Source: Desulfobulbaceae bacterium BRH_c16a
Lineage (GTDB): Bacteria > Desulfobacterota > Desulfobulbia > Desulfobulbales > Desulfocapsaceae
Assembly (NCBI GenBank): GCA_000961725.1
Contig: LADS01000059.1
Coordinates: forward strand, 1 to 64,000
Direction: 5' to 3'
Length of the DNA: 64,000 nt
Shown here in pieces: positions 8,399 through 16,846 of this stretch. A program made the translations under genes and the position numbers. Each line of letters starts with the position of its first letter. Within the stretch, counting starts at the first letter, position 1. The notes under the pieces are model-generated. The model did not search any database, had not been told where the DNA came from, and saw only the letters and a list, made by a program, of their open reading frames with translations.

Positions 8399-8740
8399 GT
8401 GGATTATATAACGACAATCAAATCAATTTTTTATTTTGTTCTTGCAGGTCTTTTTGAGATCGGCGGGGGATATTTGGTCTGGCTATGGCTGCGTGAAGGC
8501 AAACCATTATGGTATGCAGTCATAGGTGGAATAATTCTTGTCCTCTATGGTGTTGTCCCAACTCTGCAGCCTGCCCATTTTGGCCGCGTTTATGCGGCTT
8601 ATGGAGGAATATTTATTGTCCTCTCAATTTTATGGGGCTGGAAAATCGACAAAATTGCGCCGGATAGATTCGACATCATCGGTGGGTTGGTGGCTTTGGT
8701 TGGGGTAAGTATCATCATGTATTGGCCTCGACCACAATGA
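8399..8740 (+). CDS. ynfA: YnfA/UPF0060 family small membrane protein
   Basis: The product has 113 residues and four predicted membrane segments. The signature [20 protein letters not shown] and later [20 protein letters not shown] identify the UPF0060/YnfA family, which is related in topology to small multidrug-resistance proteins. The family function is not settled. Translation appears to start at GTG 8399, which matches where relatives start. It sits in the same-strand accessory run. Confidence 0.9.
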   Translation: MDYITTIKSIFYFVLAGLFEIGGGYLVWLWLREGKPLWYAVIGGIILVLYGVVPTLQPAHFGRVYAAYGGIFIVLSILWGWKIDKIAPDRFDIIGGLVALVGVSIIMYWPRPQ

Positions 8741-8816
8741 TTATAAGAAGCATGATTGCGCGCCAATGATCCACTTTGTGGTACCTGAAGATCAACAATC
8801 GACTACCGAGGAATCT

Positions 8817-9287
8817 ATGAGTCCTAATAAGCTTCCTTCCCCTTGGCTCACCGTACCCATCTTTTTCGGACTCTTTTTCGGCGGGGGCTACGTGGGGATT
8901 CAGGTGTCACGCGTCTTGGCGCCGGACTCGGGATTGGCGGAATTTGTCAGCTTCCTCACTCTGCCAATTGCATTTGTCATAGGCATTGTGGCCTGGGCCG
9001 GGGCTGCCATCCCCAGTGCCGTTCTCAGATTGGTCATGCTGGTTCTGAGGAGGGATCGTTCCCCGTCCGTAGAGGGAGGTTCGAAAGCAATAATCCCCCC
9101 TGGATCGTCTGTTTTCGTTCCAGCAGCTTTGGTGACCTGTTTGGTTGCGGGTACGGTTGTTGGCGCCATTTCTCCCAGCTTGGGCTTTGGATGGGTGCTC
9201 TGCCTGTACATGGGGCTTGGACTCGGCTACGGTGTTACATGCTGGAAGCTCGCCAGTACAGGATATCTGCAGTTTCCCAGGGAATAG
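8817..9287 (+). CDS. Hypothetical membrane protein
   Basis: The product has 156 residues with about four hydrophobic segments (roughly 12-32, 40-75, 105-128 and 130-148) and a charged loop between the second and third. I recognise no family and see no catalytic motif. The start at 8817 is chosen because the first membrane segment follows it closely; an in-frame ATG at 8766 would add a polar leader. It may have been acquired together with its neighbours. Confidence 0.55.
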   Translation: MSPNKLPSPWLTVPIFFGLFFGGGYVGIQVSRVLAPDSGLAEFVSFLTLPIAFVIGIVAWAGAAIPSAVLRLVMLVLRRDRSPSVEGGSKAIIPPGSSVFVPAALVTCLVAGTVVGAISPSLGFGWVLCLYMGLGLGYGVTCWKLASTGYLQFPRE

Positions 9288-9445
9288 TCGAATCGCGAAC
9301 CAATAAATCGTTTCACCGGATCTGGGAAAAAGGAGCCCAAGCCTTTGCATCTGTCAGCAATTCAACGCCGGACCCGCATCCCTCGGGCCGGATGTTTTGT
9401 TCACCGGGAAGAGCAATTATGCACCATTGAGCCATATGTATTGAC

Positions 9446-10087
9446 ATGAAAATACTCGATTTAACACATTCCATGTCACCGAACATGCCTGTTTATCCAG
9501 GTACGGAACCACCTCTTTTCATAACCGGATGTTCGATTGACGAGGTGGGGTTTCTTGAAAAAAAGATTACCCTCTACTCACACACTGGGACTCATATCGA
9601 CGCCCCGGCCCATATGATCAAAGGGCGCAAGACCCTCGATCAGTTTCCTGCCGCGCATTTTTACGGGCCGGCGCTTATGTTGAATTTTGGCAATTTTCCG
9701 TCGGAAACCATTGGGGTAAAAGAGTTGGAACCTTACCGGGGTAAGGTGAAGGATGTCGAATTCCTATTGCTCCATACCGGTTGGAGCCAATATTGGGGTA
9801 CCGAGAAATATTTTTCAAATTTTAAGGTCTTGTCTCTGGAGGCTGCAAACTGGTTAAGCAGCTTTGGACTGAAAGGATTCGGCGTAGATGCCATTTCTGC
9901 CGATACAGCAGACACTCATGATTACCCCGTGCATAAAGCACTGCTTCAGCGGAACACAATCATCATTGAGAATTTGTGCAATCTTTCAGCGTTACCCGGC
10001 AGTACGTTTACATTTTCCTGCTTTCCCTTGAAATTTGAAGATGCGGATGGTTCACCTGTACGCGCAGTGGCATATATCGAAGATTGA
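9446..10087 (+). CDS. Cyclase-family metal-dependent hydrolase (kynurenine formamidase-like)
   Basis: The product has 213 residues. HTGTHIDAPAH (46-56) is the metal-binding HxGTHxDxPxH motif of the cyclase/KynB family, and ENLCNLSALP near the C-terminus is the conserved Glu segment. Relatives hydrolyse amides, including N-formylkynurenine. No tryptophan-degradation genes are nearby, so the substrate is open. The next gene, with an isochorismatase domain, is 77 bases downstream on the same strand. Confidence 0.85.
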   Translation: MKILDLTHSMSPNMPVYPGTEPPLFITGCSIDEVGFLEKKITLYSHTGTHIDAPAHMIKGRKTLDQFPAAHFYGPALMLNFGNFPSETIGVKELEPYRGKVKDVEFLLLHTGWSQYWGTEKYFSNFKVLSLEAANWLSSFGLKGFGVDAISADTADTHDYPVHKALLQRNTIIIENLCNLSALPGSTFTFSCFPLKFEDADGSPVRAVAYIED

Positions 10088-10164
10088 GTGAAAAAGGGAG
10101 CCGGAGGGCTTGATCGCATCCGGTTATGTTTTAAAAGACGATGCAGGAAAGAATAAGGTAAATA

Positions 10165-11202
10165 ATGAAAGCATTATTAATCATCGATATGCAGGTCGGA
10201 TCATTTTCCCCCAAGACCCCAAGGTTTGATGCCGATGGCGTTGTTCAACGGATCAATATCCTGTCGGATTGCTTTAGGAATCGGGGAGATAAGGTTGTTT
10301 TTATTCAGCATGATGGAACAAAGGAAGGGTTTCTGCATCATGGAACTTCCGATTGGAATGTTCTCCCGGCTCTTCATCAAAGTGCAGACGATATCTATAT
10401 CGAAAAAACAGCGAATGATTCGTTTTACCGAACCGATTTGGAAAGCACCCTTAACTCATACGGCATGAGAGAGTTGTACATTACAGGCTGTGCAACAGAT
10501 TTTTGCGTAAATGCCACTCTTCATTCCGCCTTAGTCAAAGACTTTAATATCACTGTTGTCAAGGACTGCCATACTACCGCCGATCGACCAGGTTTCAAGG
10601 CCGAGGAATTGATTGATTTTCACAACTGGCTGTGGGGAAGTTTGACACCGACGGATGGCGCAGTCAAGGTACAAACATCAAGTGAAATACGTAATCAAAT
10701 GCAGCCTGAACAAGCGCAGATTCGAGAAGCCGCATCCCGTGACATCGCCACAATAGCAATGCTGGTCAGCGAATCCAACAAGGACATCGCCCTCCGGTTT
10801 GGTCTGAATGCCGACAATTGTCCCAAGCACCCCTCATTCTGCAACGAGGCATGGGTGAGGGCCGATCTCGAACGCGGTGAGCGTTACTTCATCCTGGAAG
10901 AAGACTCGAAGCCGATTGCCTGCGTAGCCTATGAAAACCCAACAACCGGGTTGGCGTACCTCAATCGACTTTCGGTGCTTCCGAATTATCGCCGACGCGG
11001 TTTCGGCGCTCGCCTCGTGCAGCACATCGTCGATTTGGCTCAAGCGAATGCAATCCATACTCTCAGTATAGGCGTTATCGGCGAGCACTCTGAATTACAG
11101 CGTTGGTATGGTGGTTTGGGGTTCGTAGCAGGGGACGAAAAGCACTTTCCGCACCTGCCGTTTTCGGTAAGATATATGACCTATGAAAAAATCACAAGGT
11201 AA
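10165..11202 (+). CDS. Isochorismatase-family cysteine hydrolase fused to a GNAT acetyltransferase
   Basis: The product has 345 residues in two domains. Residues 1 to about 175 form an isochorismatase-like amidohydrolase with the triad Asp8 (LLIIDMQ), Lys81 (EKTANDSF) and Cys114 (CATDFCVNAT). Residues from about 185 to 345 form a GNAT domain, with YLNRLSVLPNYRRRGFGARL as motif A and WYGGLGFVAGDEKHFPHLP at the end. The junction is in frame with a short polar linker (SSEIRNQMQPEQAQ). Single-domain forms of both are common; the pairing suggests a hydrolysed amine product that is then acetylated, but this is inference. Confidence 0.85.
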   Translation: MKALLIIDMQVGSFSPKTPRFDADGVVQRINILSDCFRNRGDKVVFIQHDGTKEGFLHHGTSDWNVLPALHQSADDIYIEKTANDSFYRTDLESTLNSYGMRELYITGCATDFCVNATLHSALVKDFNITVVKDCHTTADRPGFKAEELIDFHNWLWGSLTPTDGAVKVQTSSEIRNQMQPEQAQIREAASRDIATIAMLVSESNKDIALRFGLNADNCPKHPSFCNEAWVRADLERGERYFILEEDSKPIACVAYENPTTGLAYLNRLSVLPNYRRRGFGARLVQHIVDLAQANAIHTLSIGVIGEHSELQRWYGGLGFVAGDEKHFPHLPFSVRYMTYEKITR

Positions 11203-11211
11203 CGTTCTCTT

Positions 11212-12057
11212 ATGTCACTCCCGGTTATGATCGTTGTCCTGTTTGCCGCACTGTTGCACGCCTCATGGAATTTTCTTGTCAAAAACGCCGGAGACAAACA
11301 CCTTAGCATGAGTGCGGTGGTGTTGGGGCACACGCCTTTTGCAGTGGCCGCGCTGTTATTTGCGCCATTGCCGAGTCTAGAGTCTCTCCCCTATATTGTG
11401 GGAGGAGCGGTGCTGCATGTGGGATATCAACTTTTCCTGCTGGCCTCCTATCGTATCGGCGACCTCAGTCAAGTATATCCTTTGGCACGTGGTTTCGCGC
11501 CCCTTATTGTGGCTGGGGTTTCGGTGACTCTGCTGGGGGCGCATCTTTCTTTTCTCGAGCTGGCCGCAGTGGCCACGATTGCCACAGGCATTCTGAGCCT
11601 GGCTTTAGTGCGCCGAAGCGATGGACTTCGCAATGGTCGGGCTGCGTCATTTGCTGTGATTACCGGTGGCTTTATCGCGGCCTATTCCCTGGTGGACGGT
11701 TTAGGGGCGCGCGAGGCGGGCACTGCGCTTGGTTTCTACGGTTGGCTGTCGACCGTGAATGCCCTCATTTTTGCTGTAATAATGAGAGTCGTCCAGCCGG
11801 GCATTGTGAAGAGAGTGATCTGCCGGGATTGGCGGCTTGCCCTGATCGGCGGTGGAGCCTCGTTTCTTGCGTATTCTATGGTGACATGGGCCTTTACCGT
11901 GGCACCGATACCACTGGTGACCGCTTTGCGGGAGACAAGTATCGTTTTTGCGCTGCTGCTTGGCGTCTTTGTTCTCAAGGAACCGCTTGATCCCATGAAA
12001 GTATTCGCAACGATGTGTACTTTGCTGGGCGTTGGTCTATTGCGCTTCAAGCGCTGA
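11212..12057 (+). CDS. EamA/DMT-family transporter
   Basis: The product has 281 residues and about ten hydrophobic helices in two five-helix EamA repeats (about 1-135 and 145-281). The closing stretch RETSIVFALLLGVFVLKEPLDP is typical of the second repeat. Such carriers export metabolites or amino acids; the cargo is unknown. It starts nine bases after the stop of the hydrolase-GNAT fusion and so is probably in the same transcript, which suggests, weakly, that it exports a related product. Confidence 0.85.
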   Translation: MSLPVMIVVLFAALLHASWNFLVKNAGDKHLSMSAVVLGHTPFAVAALLFAPLPSLESLPYIVGGAVLHVGYQLFLLASYRIGDLSQVYPLARGFAPLIVAGVSVTLLGAHLSFLELAAVATIATGILSLALVRRSDGLRNGRAASFAVITGGFIAAYSLVDGLGAREAGTALGFYGWLSTVNALIFAVIMRVVQPGIVKRVICRDWRLALIGGGASFLAYSMVTWAFTVAPIPLVTALRETSIVFALLLGVFVLKEPLDPMKVFATMCTLLGVGLLRFKR

Positions 12058-12137
12058 GTTGTTGGATCGCTGAATCCCGTGTCCTTCTGCGGTCACGCGC
12101 TTGACGATAATCACGTGCTGCGTTACTATGGAGTTGT

Positions 12138-12260
12138 ATGGTCAGATCGTTCAAGTGTGGATACACTGAAGCACTTTCACGTATAAACGATCAGTGGCGT
12201 GTCTGTTTCAGTTGGACGGATGCGGGTGCCGAAGATGTGGAAATCGTTGACTACCATTGA
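12138..12260 (+). pseudogene. higB: HigB toxin remnant with an internal in-frame deletion
   Basis: A 40-codon frame joins the N-terminus of a HigB-type toxin (MVRSFKCGYTEAL) directly to its C-terminus (SRINDQWRVCFSWTDAGAE, ending VEIVDYH). Normal HigB toxins are about 92 residues, so roughly 50 central residues, including much of the RNase fold, are gone while the frame is kept. The stop lies 12 bases before the higA start, the normal arrangement. The deletion very likely removes ribosome-dependent mRNA cleavage, leaving the antitoxin as an orphan. Confidence 0.85.
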
Positions 12261-12272
12261 GGAAAATACCTT

Positions 12273-12608
12273 ATGAAAGAACTCGAGCCTGTTACTCCCG
12301 GCGAGATCCTCCTGGAAGAGTTTTTAAAACCCATGGGTCTTAGCCAGTACCGTCTGGCCAAGGAAATTAGCGTTCCCGCTCAGCGTATAAGTGAGATTGT
12401 TGCCGGTAAGCGTGCGATCACAGCTGATACCGATTTAAGGTTGTGTCGGTTTTTTGGTCTCTCCAATGGCTATTGGTTGAGAGCTCAGGCTGCCCACGAT
12501 ACGGAGGTGGCAGAACGTACTCTAGGCCCATCGCTGAAGAAAATAAAACCTTGGTCTGAGCATTCGGCCGAACAAGGTGCTTTAAACAATCGTACCTTGC
12601 ACAGCTAA
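12273..12608 (+). CDS. higA: HigA-family antitoxin (XRE-type helix-turn-helix)
   Basis: The product has 111 residues. It begins with the family pattern PVTPGEILLEEFLKPMGLSQ, followed by an HTH from about 22 to 62 (YRLAKEISVPAQRISEIVAG) and LSNGYWLRAQAAHDTEVAE. In intact modules it neutralises HigB and represses the operon. Here the toxin upstream is internally deleted, so the protein may now act only as a DNA-binding repressor. The tail from about 95 on (EHSAEQGALNNRTLHS) looks unlike relatives and runs into the dispersed repeat, suggesting that the original C-terminus was altered. Confidence 0.9.
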   Translation: MKELEPVTPGEILLEEFLKPMGLSQYRLAKEISVPAQRISEIVAGKRAITADTDLRLCRFFGLSNGYWLRAQAAHDTEVAERTLGPSLKKIKPWSEHSAEQGALNNRTLHS

Positions 12609-12696
12609 CACCCCACAAGGGGGTATAAGTACCTTTAGACAGATTGTTTTCTTGAAAAAAAACAAGAAAACAATCTGTAAGGTAGTAAGGTACTAA
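12609..12696. repeat. Dispersed palindromic repeat, copy 1
   Basis: The copy begins ACCCCACAAGGGGGTATAAG, then TACCTTTAGACAGATT, a hairpin with a 16-bp perfect stem (ACAGATTGTTTTCTTG, eight A, complement), then AAGGTA-GT-AAGGTACTAA. The same flanks occur in inverse orientation at 45594-45658 around a different stem. It directly follows higA. The paired changes in the stem indicate that the fold matters, as in REP/MITE-type elements. It could also act as a terminator for higA. Confidence 0.75.
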
Positions 12697-12834
12697 GCCG
12701 ACCTGCTCGGTGCCATTGACAACCGGGCACAAAAACTGCTTTGATGTTCATATAAGGAGCGCGAATTCGCTGCCTCGCGAGGGGTCGATTCTTCTGCCCA
12801 ACCGTATAGCCATGTAGTGAGGAGAACGCCAGAA

Positions 12835-13983
12835 ATGGAAATTACCAAATTTGCCATTCCCGAGATTATCTTTGGTCGGGGAAGCCTCAATTATGCCGGT
12901 CAATGTGCCTTGCGGCTCGGAGCCAGGAAGGTTTTTCTGGTCAGCGATGCTGGTATCGAGGAAGCCGGCTGGGTGCAGCGGCTGATGGATATTCTTAAAA
13001 AAGAAGGAATTGAGTGGGTCTATTATCCGGGGGTGAGTTCCAATCCCCGTGACTTTCAGGTGGAGCAGGGGGCAGAAGTTTATCGTGCAAACGGTGCCGA
13101 TGTGATCATTGCCATCGGCGGCGGCAGCTCGATGGATACCGCTAAAGGGGTGGCGATCATTGCCAGCAATGGCGGCAGGATAAGGGACTATGAGGGGGCG
13201 AACAAGGTAAGCCGGCCTTTGCCGCCGATGGTGTTGATCACGACCACCGCCGGCAGCGGCTCGGACATATCCCAGTTCTGCATCATCACCGATGTCGAGA
13301 GGGCGGTGAAAATGTCGATCATCACCCGGACCCTGGTTCCCAATATCTCTATTGTCGATCCTCTTATCCTCCAGACCAAGAGCGAAACCCTGATCATTCA
13401 GTCGGCAATCGATGCCCTGGCCCATGCCATCGAGGCCTACACCTCGACCATTGCTTCGCCGTTTACCGGGATGCAGTCGCTGAAGGCAATCGATCTCATC
13501 CTTCGCTACCTGCCCAAGGCGGTCGAGACACGCTCGATGGAATACCTGGAAAAACTGAGCATCGCTTCGATCTCCGCTTCCATGGCCTTCAGCAATGCCA
13601 GCCTCGGCGCAGAACATGCCCTGGCTCATTCCCTTGGCGGCCATTTCGACATGCGGCACGGCGTCATCCATCCGATCCTGTTGACGGCGGTCATGCGTTT
13701 TAATCTGGACCACGCGGAAACGAAGCTGGCCGATATCGGCCGGGTGGTGCTCGATCGCAATCTCGGTTCGGCCCGTGAGACGGCTCTCGCCGGCATCGAC
13801 CAGCTTGAGAAGTTTTTCGCCTCATTCGATGTTTCCTTGAAGCTGAGGCAGGAGATCGGCGAGGCGGATAAACAGTATCTTGAACCGATCTGCAAGATGG
13901 CGGTCAACGACGCCTGCAATCTGACCAACCCCCGTCCCGCTTCCTGGCAGGAGCTCTTGCAGATCTGTGAAGAGGTATGGTGA
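12835..13983 (+). CDS. Iron-containing (group III) alcohol dehydrogenase
   Basis: The product has 382 residues. Cofactor-binding GGGSSMDTAKG is at 95-105. The metal ligands are predictable: Asp193 and His197 (AIDALAHAIEAY), His261 (AEHALAHSLGG) and His275 (MRHGVIHP), with the usual 14-residue spacing between the two distal His. It should interconvert a primary alcohol and aldehyde with NAD(P). The start at 12835 follows GAGGAG. Its stop overlaps the start of the histidine kinase gene (TGATG at 13981-13985), so enzyme and sensor are co-translated, implying that the kinase responds to this pathway. Confidence 0.9.
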   Translation: MEITKFAIPEIIFGRGSLNYAGQCALRLGARKVFLVSDAGIEEAGWVQRLMDILKKEGIEWVYYPGVSSNPRDFQVEQGAEVYRANGADVIIAIGGGSSMDTAKGVAIIASNGGRIRDYEGANKVSRPLPPMVLITTTAGSGSDISQFCIITDVERAVKMSIITRTLVPNISIVDPLILQTKSETLIIQSAIDALAHAIEAYTSTIASPFTGMQSLKAIDLILRYLPKAVETRSMEYLEKLSIASISASMAFSNASLGAEHALAHSLGGHFDMRHGVIHPILLTAVMRFNLDHAETKLADIGRVVLDRNLGSARETALAGIDQLEKFFASFDVSLKLRQEIGEADKQYLEPICKMAVNDACNLTNPRPASWQELLQICEEVW

Positions 13984-15176
13984 TGAAAGCCAAGACCACC
14001 CTGGAAGATCTGGTCGGCATCGAGCACTGTAAGCTCGGGTTTTACCAGGAGCTGCAGCAGAAAGTCGAACAGCTGAAAACCTCCAACCAGGAGCTTGAGA
14101 AAAAACGCAAGGAGATCCAGGCGGTGCTCGACGGCATTACCGATTTGATGGTGGTATTGTCCGAAGATCTGCAGATCCAGCAGGTCAACCATGTGTTTAC
14201 CGAGTGGTTTCCCGGCATCGATCCCATCGGCCGTACCTGCCACGAGGTGTTTCGCGGCAGCAACGGCAGATGCGACGACTGTCCGGCCCTCCGCTCCCTC
14301 GACCTTGGCGAAATCGTCAAGGATCTCTTCATTTACAAGGTGGACAACAAGTTCAGACACTTCGAGATCATTGCCTCTCCACTGAAAATGACTCCCTCTG
14401 GCGAGCGCAGCGTACTGGTGTTCAAACGAGATGTTACTTTAGAGAAGGAATTTCAGGCGCAGTTCTACCAGGCGGAGAAGATGGCGACGATCGGCGCCCT
14501 GGCTGCGGGGGTGGCCCATGAGATCAATAATCCATTGACGGCGATCAGCGGTTTTGCCGAGGGATTGCGGCGGCGGATCGGCCGGGTCCAGGATCGGGTG
14601 GAGCCGGAGATTTATGCGGACTTCGAGGAATATACCGATACCATTATCAAGGAATGTCTGCGCTGCCGCGATATCGTTCAGACCTTGCTGACTTTCAGCC
14701 GACCGGTGGCCTCCTCTCTCTGGCCGGTGGACATGAATCAGTGCGTGGGCGACACCCTGTTTATTCTCAAGCACCATTTCAAGGAGCGGCACGGACTGAC
14801 GGTAAAAACCGATTTGCCGAAGGATCTGCCGAAAATAATGGGAGATGAGTCGCAGCTCAAGCAGGTGATCATCAACCTGGTCACCAACGCCTTCGATGCC
14901 ACCGGCGAAGGTGGCCGAATCGATATTATCACCCGCAACCGCGAAGGCGGCGGGGTCGAGTTGATCGTCGAAGATTCCGGCTGCGGCATCCCGGTCGAGC
15001 TGCAGGATAAACTCTTTGAACCGTTTTTTACTACCAAGCCGGTGGGTAAGGGGATAGGTATCGGCCTGTCGACCTGTTATGCCATTGTCAGGCACCATAG
15101 GGGCGAGATCACGGTCACGAGCGAGGAGGGCCGGGGCGCCTCGTTCAAGGTGTCTCTGCCGGGAATCGAGGTTTGA
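13983..15176 (+). CDS. PAS-domain sensor histidine kinase
   Basis: The product has 397 residues with no membrane segment, so it is probably a cytoplasmic sensor. A coiled coil (about 18-45) precedes a PAS domain (45-155) containing CHEVF and CDDCP (Cys87, Cys97, Cys100), a cysteine pattern seen in many PAS_4 domains. The H-box GVAHEINNPLTAISG carries His179. The catalytic domain shows the N-box (LVTNAFDATGEGG), G1 (DSGCGIP) and G2 (GKGIGIGLS). It probably phosphorylates the response regulator that starts 15 bases downstream. The ATG at 13983 overlaps the dehydrogenase stop; an in-frame ATG at 13977 is possible. Confidence 0.9.
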   Translation: MKAKTTLEDLVGIEHCKLGFYQELQQKVEQLKTSNQELEKKRKEIQAVLDGITDLMVVLSEDLQIQQVNHVFTEWFPGIDPIGRTCHEVFRGSNGRCDDCPALRSLDLGEIVKDLFIYKVDNKFRHFEIIASPLKMTPSGERSVLVFKRDVTLEKEFQAQFYQAEKMATIGALAAGVAHEINNPLTAISGFAEGLRRRIGRVQDRVEPEIYADFEEYTDTIIKECLRCRDIVQTLLTFSRPVASSLWPVDMNQCVGDTLFILKHHFKERHGLTVKTDLPKDLPKIMGDESQLKQVIINLVTNAFDATGEGGRIDIITRNREGGGVELIVEDSGCGIPVELQDKLFEPFFTTKPVGKGIGIGLSTCYAIVRHHRGEITVTSEEGRGASFKVSLPGIEV

Positions 15177-15191
15177 TACTTTAATACAGCA

Positions 15192-16529
15192 ATGGAAAAC
15201 GAAAAATACAGCATCCTTGTCATCGACGACGAGGAACCGATCCGAAGACTCCTGCACAAGGAACTGGAGAGCGATACGCGGAATGTGCTGACCGCGGGCG
15301 ATGCCGCCGAAGCCATGACCATGATTCGCAACCACTGGTTCGATGTCATCATCATGGATCTGCGTCTGCCGGATGTGCACGATCTCGACCTGCTGATCGA
15401 GATCAAGGATTCGGTACCCCATATCGAAGTGGTGATGATTACCGGTCACGGCGATATCGACAGCGCCGTCAAGGCCATGAAACTCGGGGCCTGCGATTTC
15501 ATCCGCAAACCGTTCAACCTCGAGCAGTTGGACCTGGTGGTGGAGAAGGCCCACCAGCGGGTGCTGCTGTCGCGTGAAAACAGGATACTTCGTCACAACA
15601 GCGGTCTCGAACAGGAACAGGTGCAGTTCATCGGCAACTCCAGGGTGGTGGGCGAAATCAAATTCCTGATCAACAAGGTGGGTCCTGCCAGGATCCCGGT
15701 GTTGATCACCGGCGATTCCGGGGTCGGCAAGGATGTGGTCGCCCGGCTCATTCACCAGCGTTCGGCCTGTGCGGCCAGCCCGATGATCATCAAGAATTGT
15801 GCATCGCTGCAGAAGGAGCTTTCCCGGAGCGAGCTGTTTGGACACATGAAAGGGTCGTTTACCGGCGCCTCCGAATCACGCGAGGGACTGATGTCCTTTG
15901 CCCACGACAGTACTCTCTTTCTTGACGAAATCGGCGAGCTGCCGCTGGAGGTTCAGGCCTCGCTGCTCAGGGTTCTCGAGACCCAGACCTTTCGGCGGGT
16001 GGGCGAAAAAGAGGAACGCAAGGTCAATATCCGGTTCCTGTTCGCCACCAACCGCAATCTGGCCGAAGAGGTCGAACACGGGCGGTTCAACGAGGCGTTC
16101 TTTCATCGGATCAATGCCTTCACCATCAGGATTCCGGCACTCCGCGAGCGGAAAGAGGATCTGCCCCTGCTGGTCAATTATTTTCTCACCCGGCTCAGCC
16201 CCGACCACACTGCATTCCGGATCGTCGACAGGGCAATGGACTGTATTTTTCGCTACGCATGGCCTGGAAATGTCAGGGAATTGCGCAACGTTATCGAGCG
16301 ATCGATCATTCTTGCCGAAAACAATATCATCACCGAAAGGTGTCTGCCCCGCGAGCTGCTCTCCGCTTCGGAAGAGGGCCATGCAGCTCTCACCCTGGAA
16401 TCGGTCGAAAAGAACCATATTCTCAAGATTTTGAATTTCTACGACGGCAACCGCCAGAAAACCGCCGAGACTCTCGGTGTCAGCCGTAAAACCCTCTACC
16501 GGAAGCTGGCGCAGTACGCCTTCGAATGA
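15192..16529 (+). CDS. Sigma-54-dependent response regulator (NtrC/AtoC type)
   Basis: The product has 445 residues in three domains. The receiver (1-125) has Asp56 as phospho-acceptor (VIIMDLRLPD) and Lys106. The AAA+ domain (about 145-380) has Walker A GDSGVGKD (174-181), Walker B LFLDEIGE (242-249) and the sigma-54 contact loop as GSFTGA (221-226) instead of GAFTGA. A Fis-type HTH lies at about 405-442 (GNRQKTAETLGVSRKTLYRKL). It should activate sigma-54 promoters when phosphorylated by the adjacent kinase. The near-perfect -24/-12 site 220 bases downstream, before the second alcohol dehydrogenase, is the evident target. Confidence 0.92.
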   Translation: MENEKYSILVIDDEEPIRRLLHKELESDTRNVLTAGDAAEAMTMIRNHWFDVIIMDLRLPDVHDLDLLIEIKDSVPHIEVVMITGHGDIDSAVKAMKLGACDFIRKPFNLEQLDLVVEKAHQRVLLSRENRILRHNSGLEQEQVQFIGNSRVVGEIKFLINKVGPARIPVLITGDSGVGKDVVARLIHQRSACAASPMIIKNCASLQKELSRSELFGHMKGSFTGASESREGLMSFAHDSTLFLDEIGELPLEVQASLLRVLETQTFRRVGEKEERKVNIRFLFATNRNLAEEVEHGRFNEAFFHRINAFTIRIPALRERKEDLPLLVNYFLTRLSPDHTAFRIVDRAMDCIFRYAWPGNVRELRNVIERSIILAENNIITERCLPRELLSASEEGHAALTLESVEKNHILKILNFYDGNRQKTAETLGVSRKTLYRKLAQYAFE

Positions 16530-16549
16530 GAACCTCCCAGGCGGTGTGA

Positions 16550-16592
16550 CATTCTGACCCATTCACCCCCTCTTCTGTTTCATTCTGACCCA
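16550..16592 (+). repeat. Direct repeat CATTCTGACCCA, two copies 31 bp apart
   Basis: The 12-mer occurs at 16550-16561 and 16581-16592, a spacing of three helical turns. It lies about 160-200 bases upstream of the -24/-12 promoter, a distance at which enhancer sites for sigma-54 activators are found. It could equally be the scar of a lost insertion element. Confidence 0.45.
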
Positions 16593-16663
16593 CCTCGCTG
16601 GAACCTGTCGGTATCTATAAGTTTTTGGGTGTTTTTTTCCGAAAATCTCGGGTTTTTCCCGGG

Positions 16664-16686
16664 AATGTCTCCCGGCGGCAGACATT
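16664..16686. promoter_or_regulatory. Candidate upstream activator site (inverted repeat)
   Basis: AATGTCT and AGACATT form a perfect 7-bp inverted repeat with a 9-base GC-rich spacer, about 75 bases before the -24/-12 promoter. Symmetry, position and neighbouring activator gene fit an enhancer for the NtrC-type regulator. Binding is inferred. Confidence 0.5.
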
Positions 16687-16746
16687 TTGTCGTACAAATC
16701 GCTCACCTGAAACTCATAATATCCTGATTATATTCTAAAATACAAT

Positions 16747-16762
16747 TGGCACGCCAATTGCT
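16747..16762 (+). promoter_or_regulatory. Sigma-54 (-24/-12) promoter
   Basis: TGGCACGCCAATTGCT matches the consensus TGGCACG-N4-TTGCW at every defined position. The GG and GC doublets are 12 bases apart as required. Transcription would start near 16773, about 74 bases before the start of the second alcohol dehydrogenase, within an AT-rich leader. Confidence 0.9.
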
Positions 16763-16846
16763 ATGCTAACTGTGCGCAACCTTTGGATCCAGGTCGGCAA
16801 AAAAAACGATTACAAAACCTACAACAGAAAAAAGGAAGGTGTCATT

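Noticed and set aside
5001-12696. Integron gene-cassette array
   Set aside because: No integrase and no convincing paired attC core sites were found between the genes; kept only as a cassette-like block.
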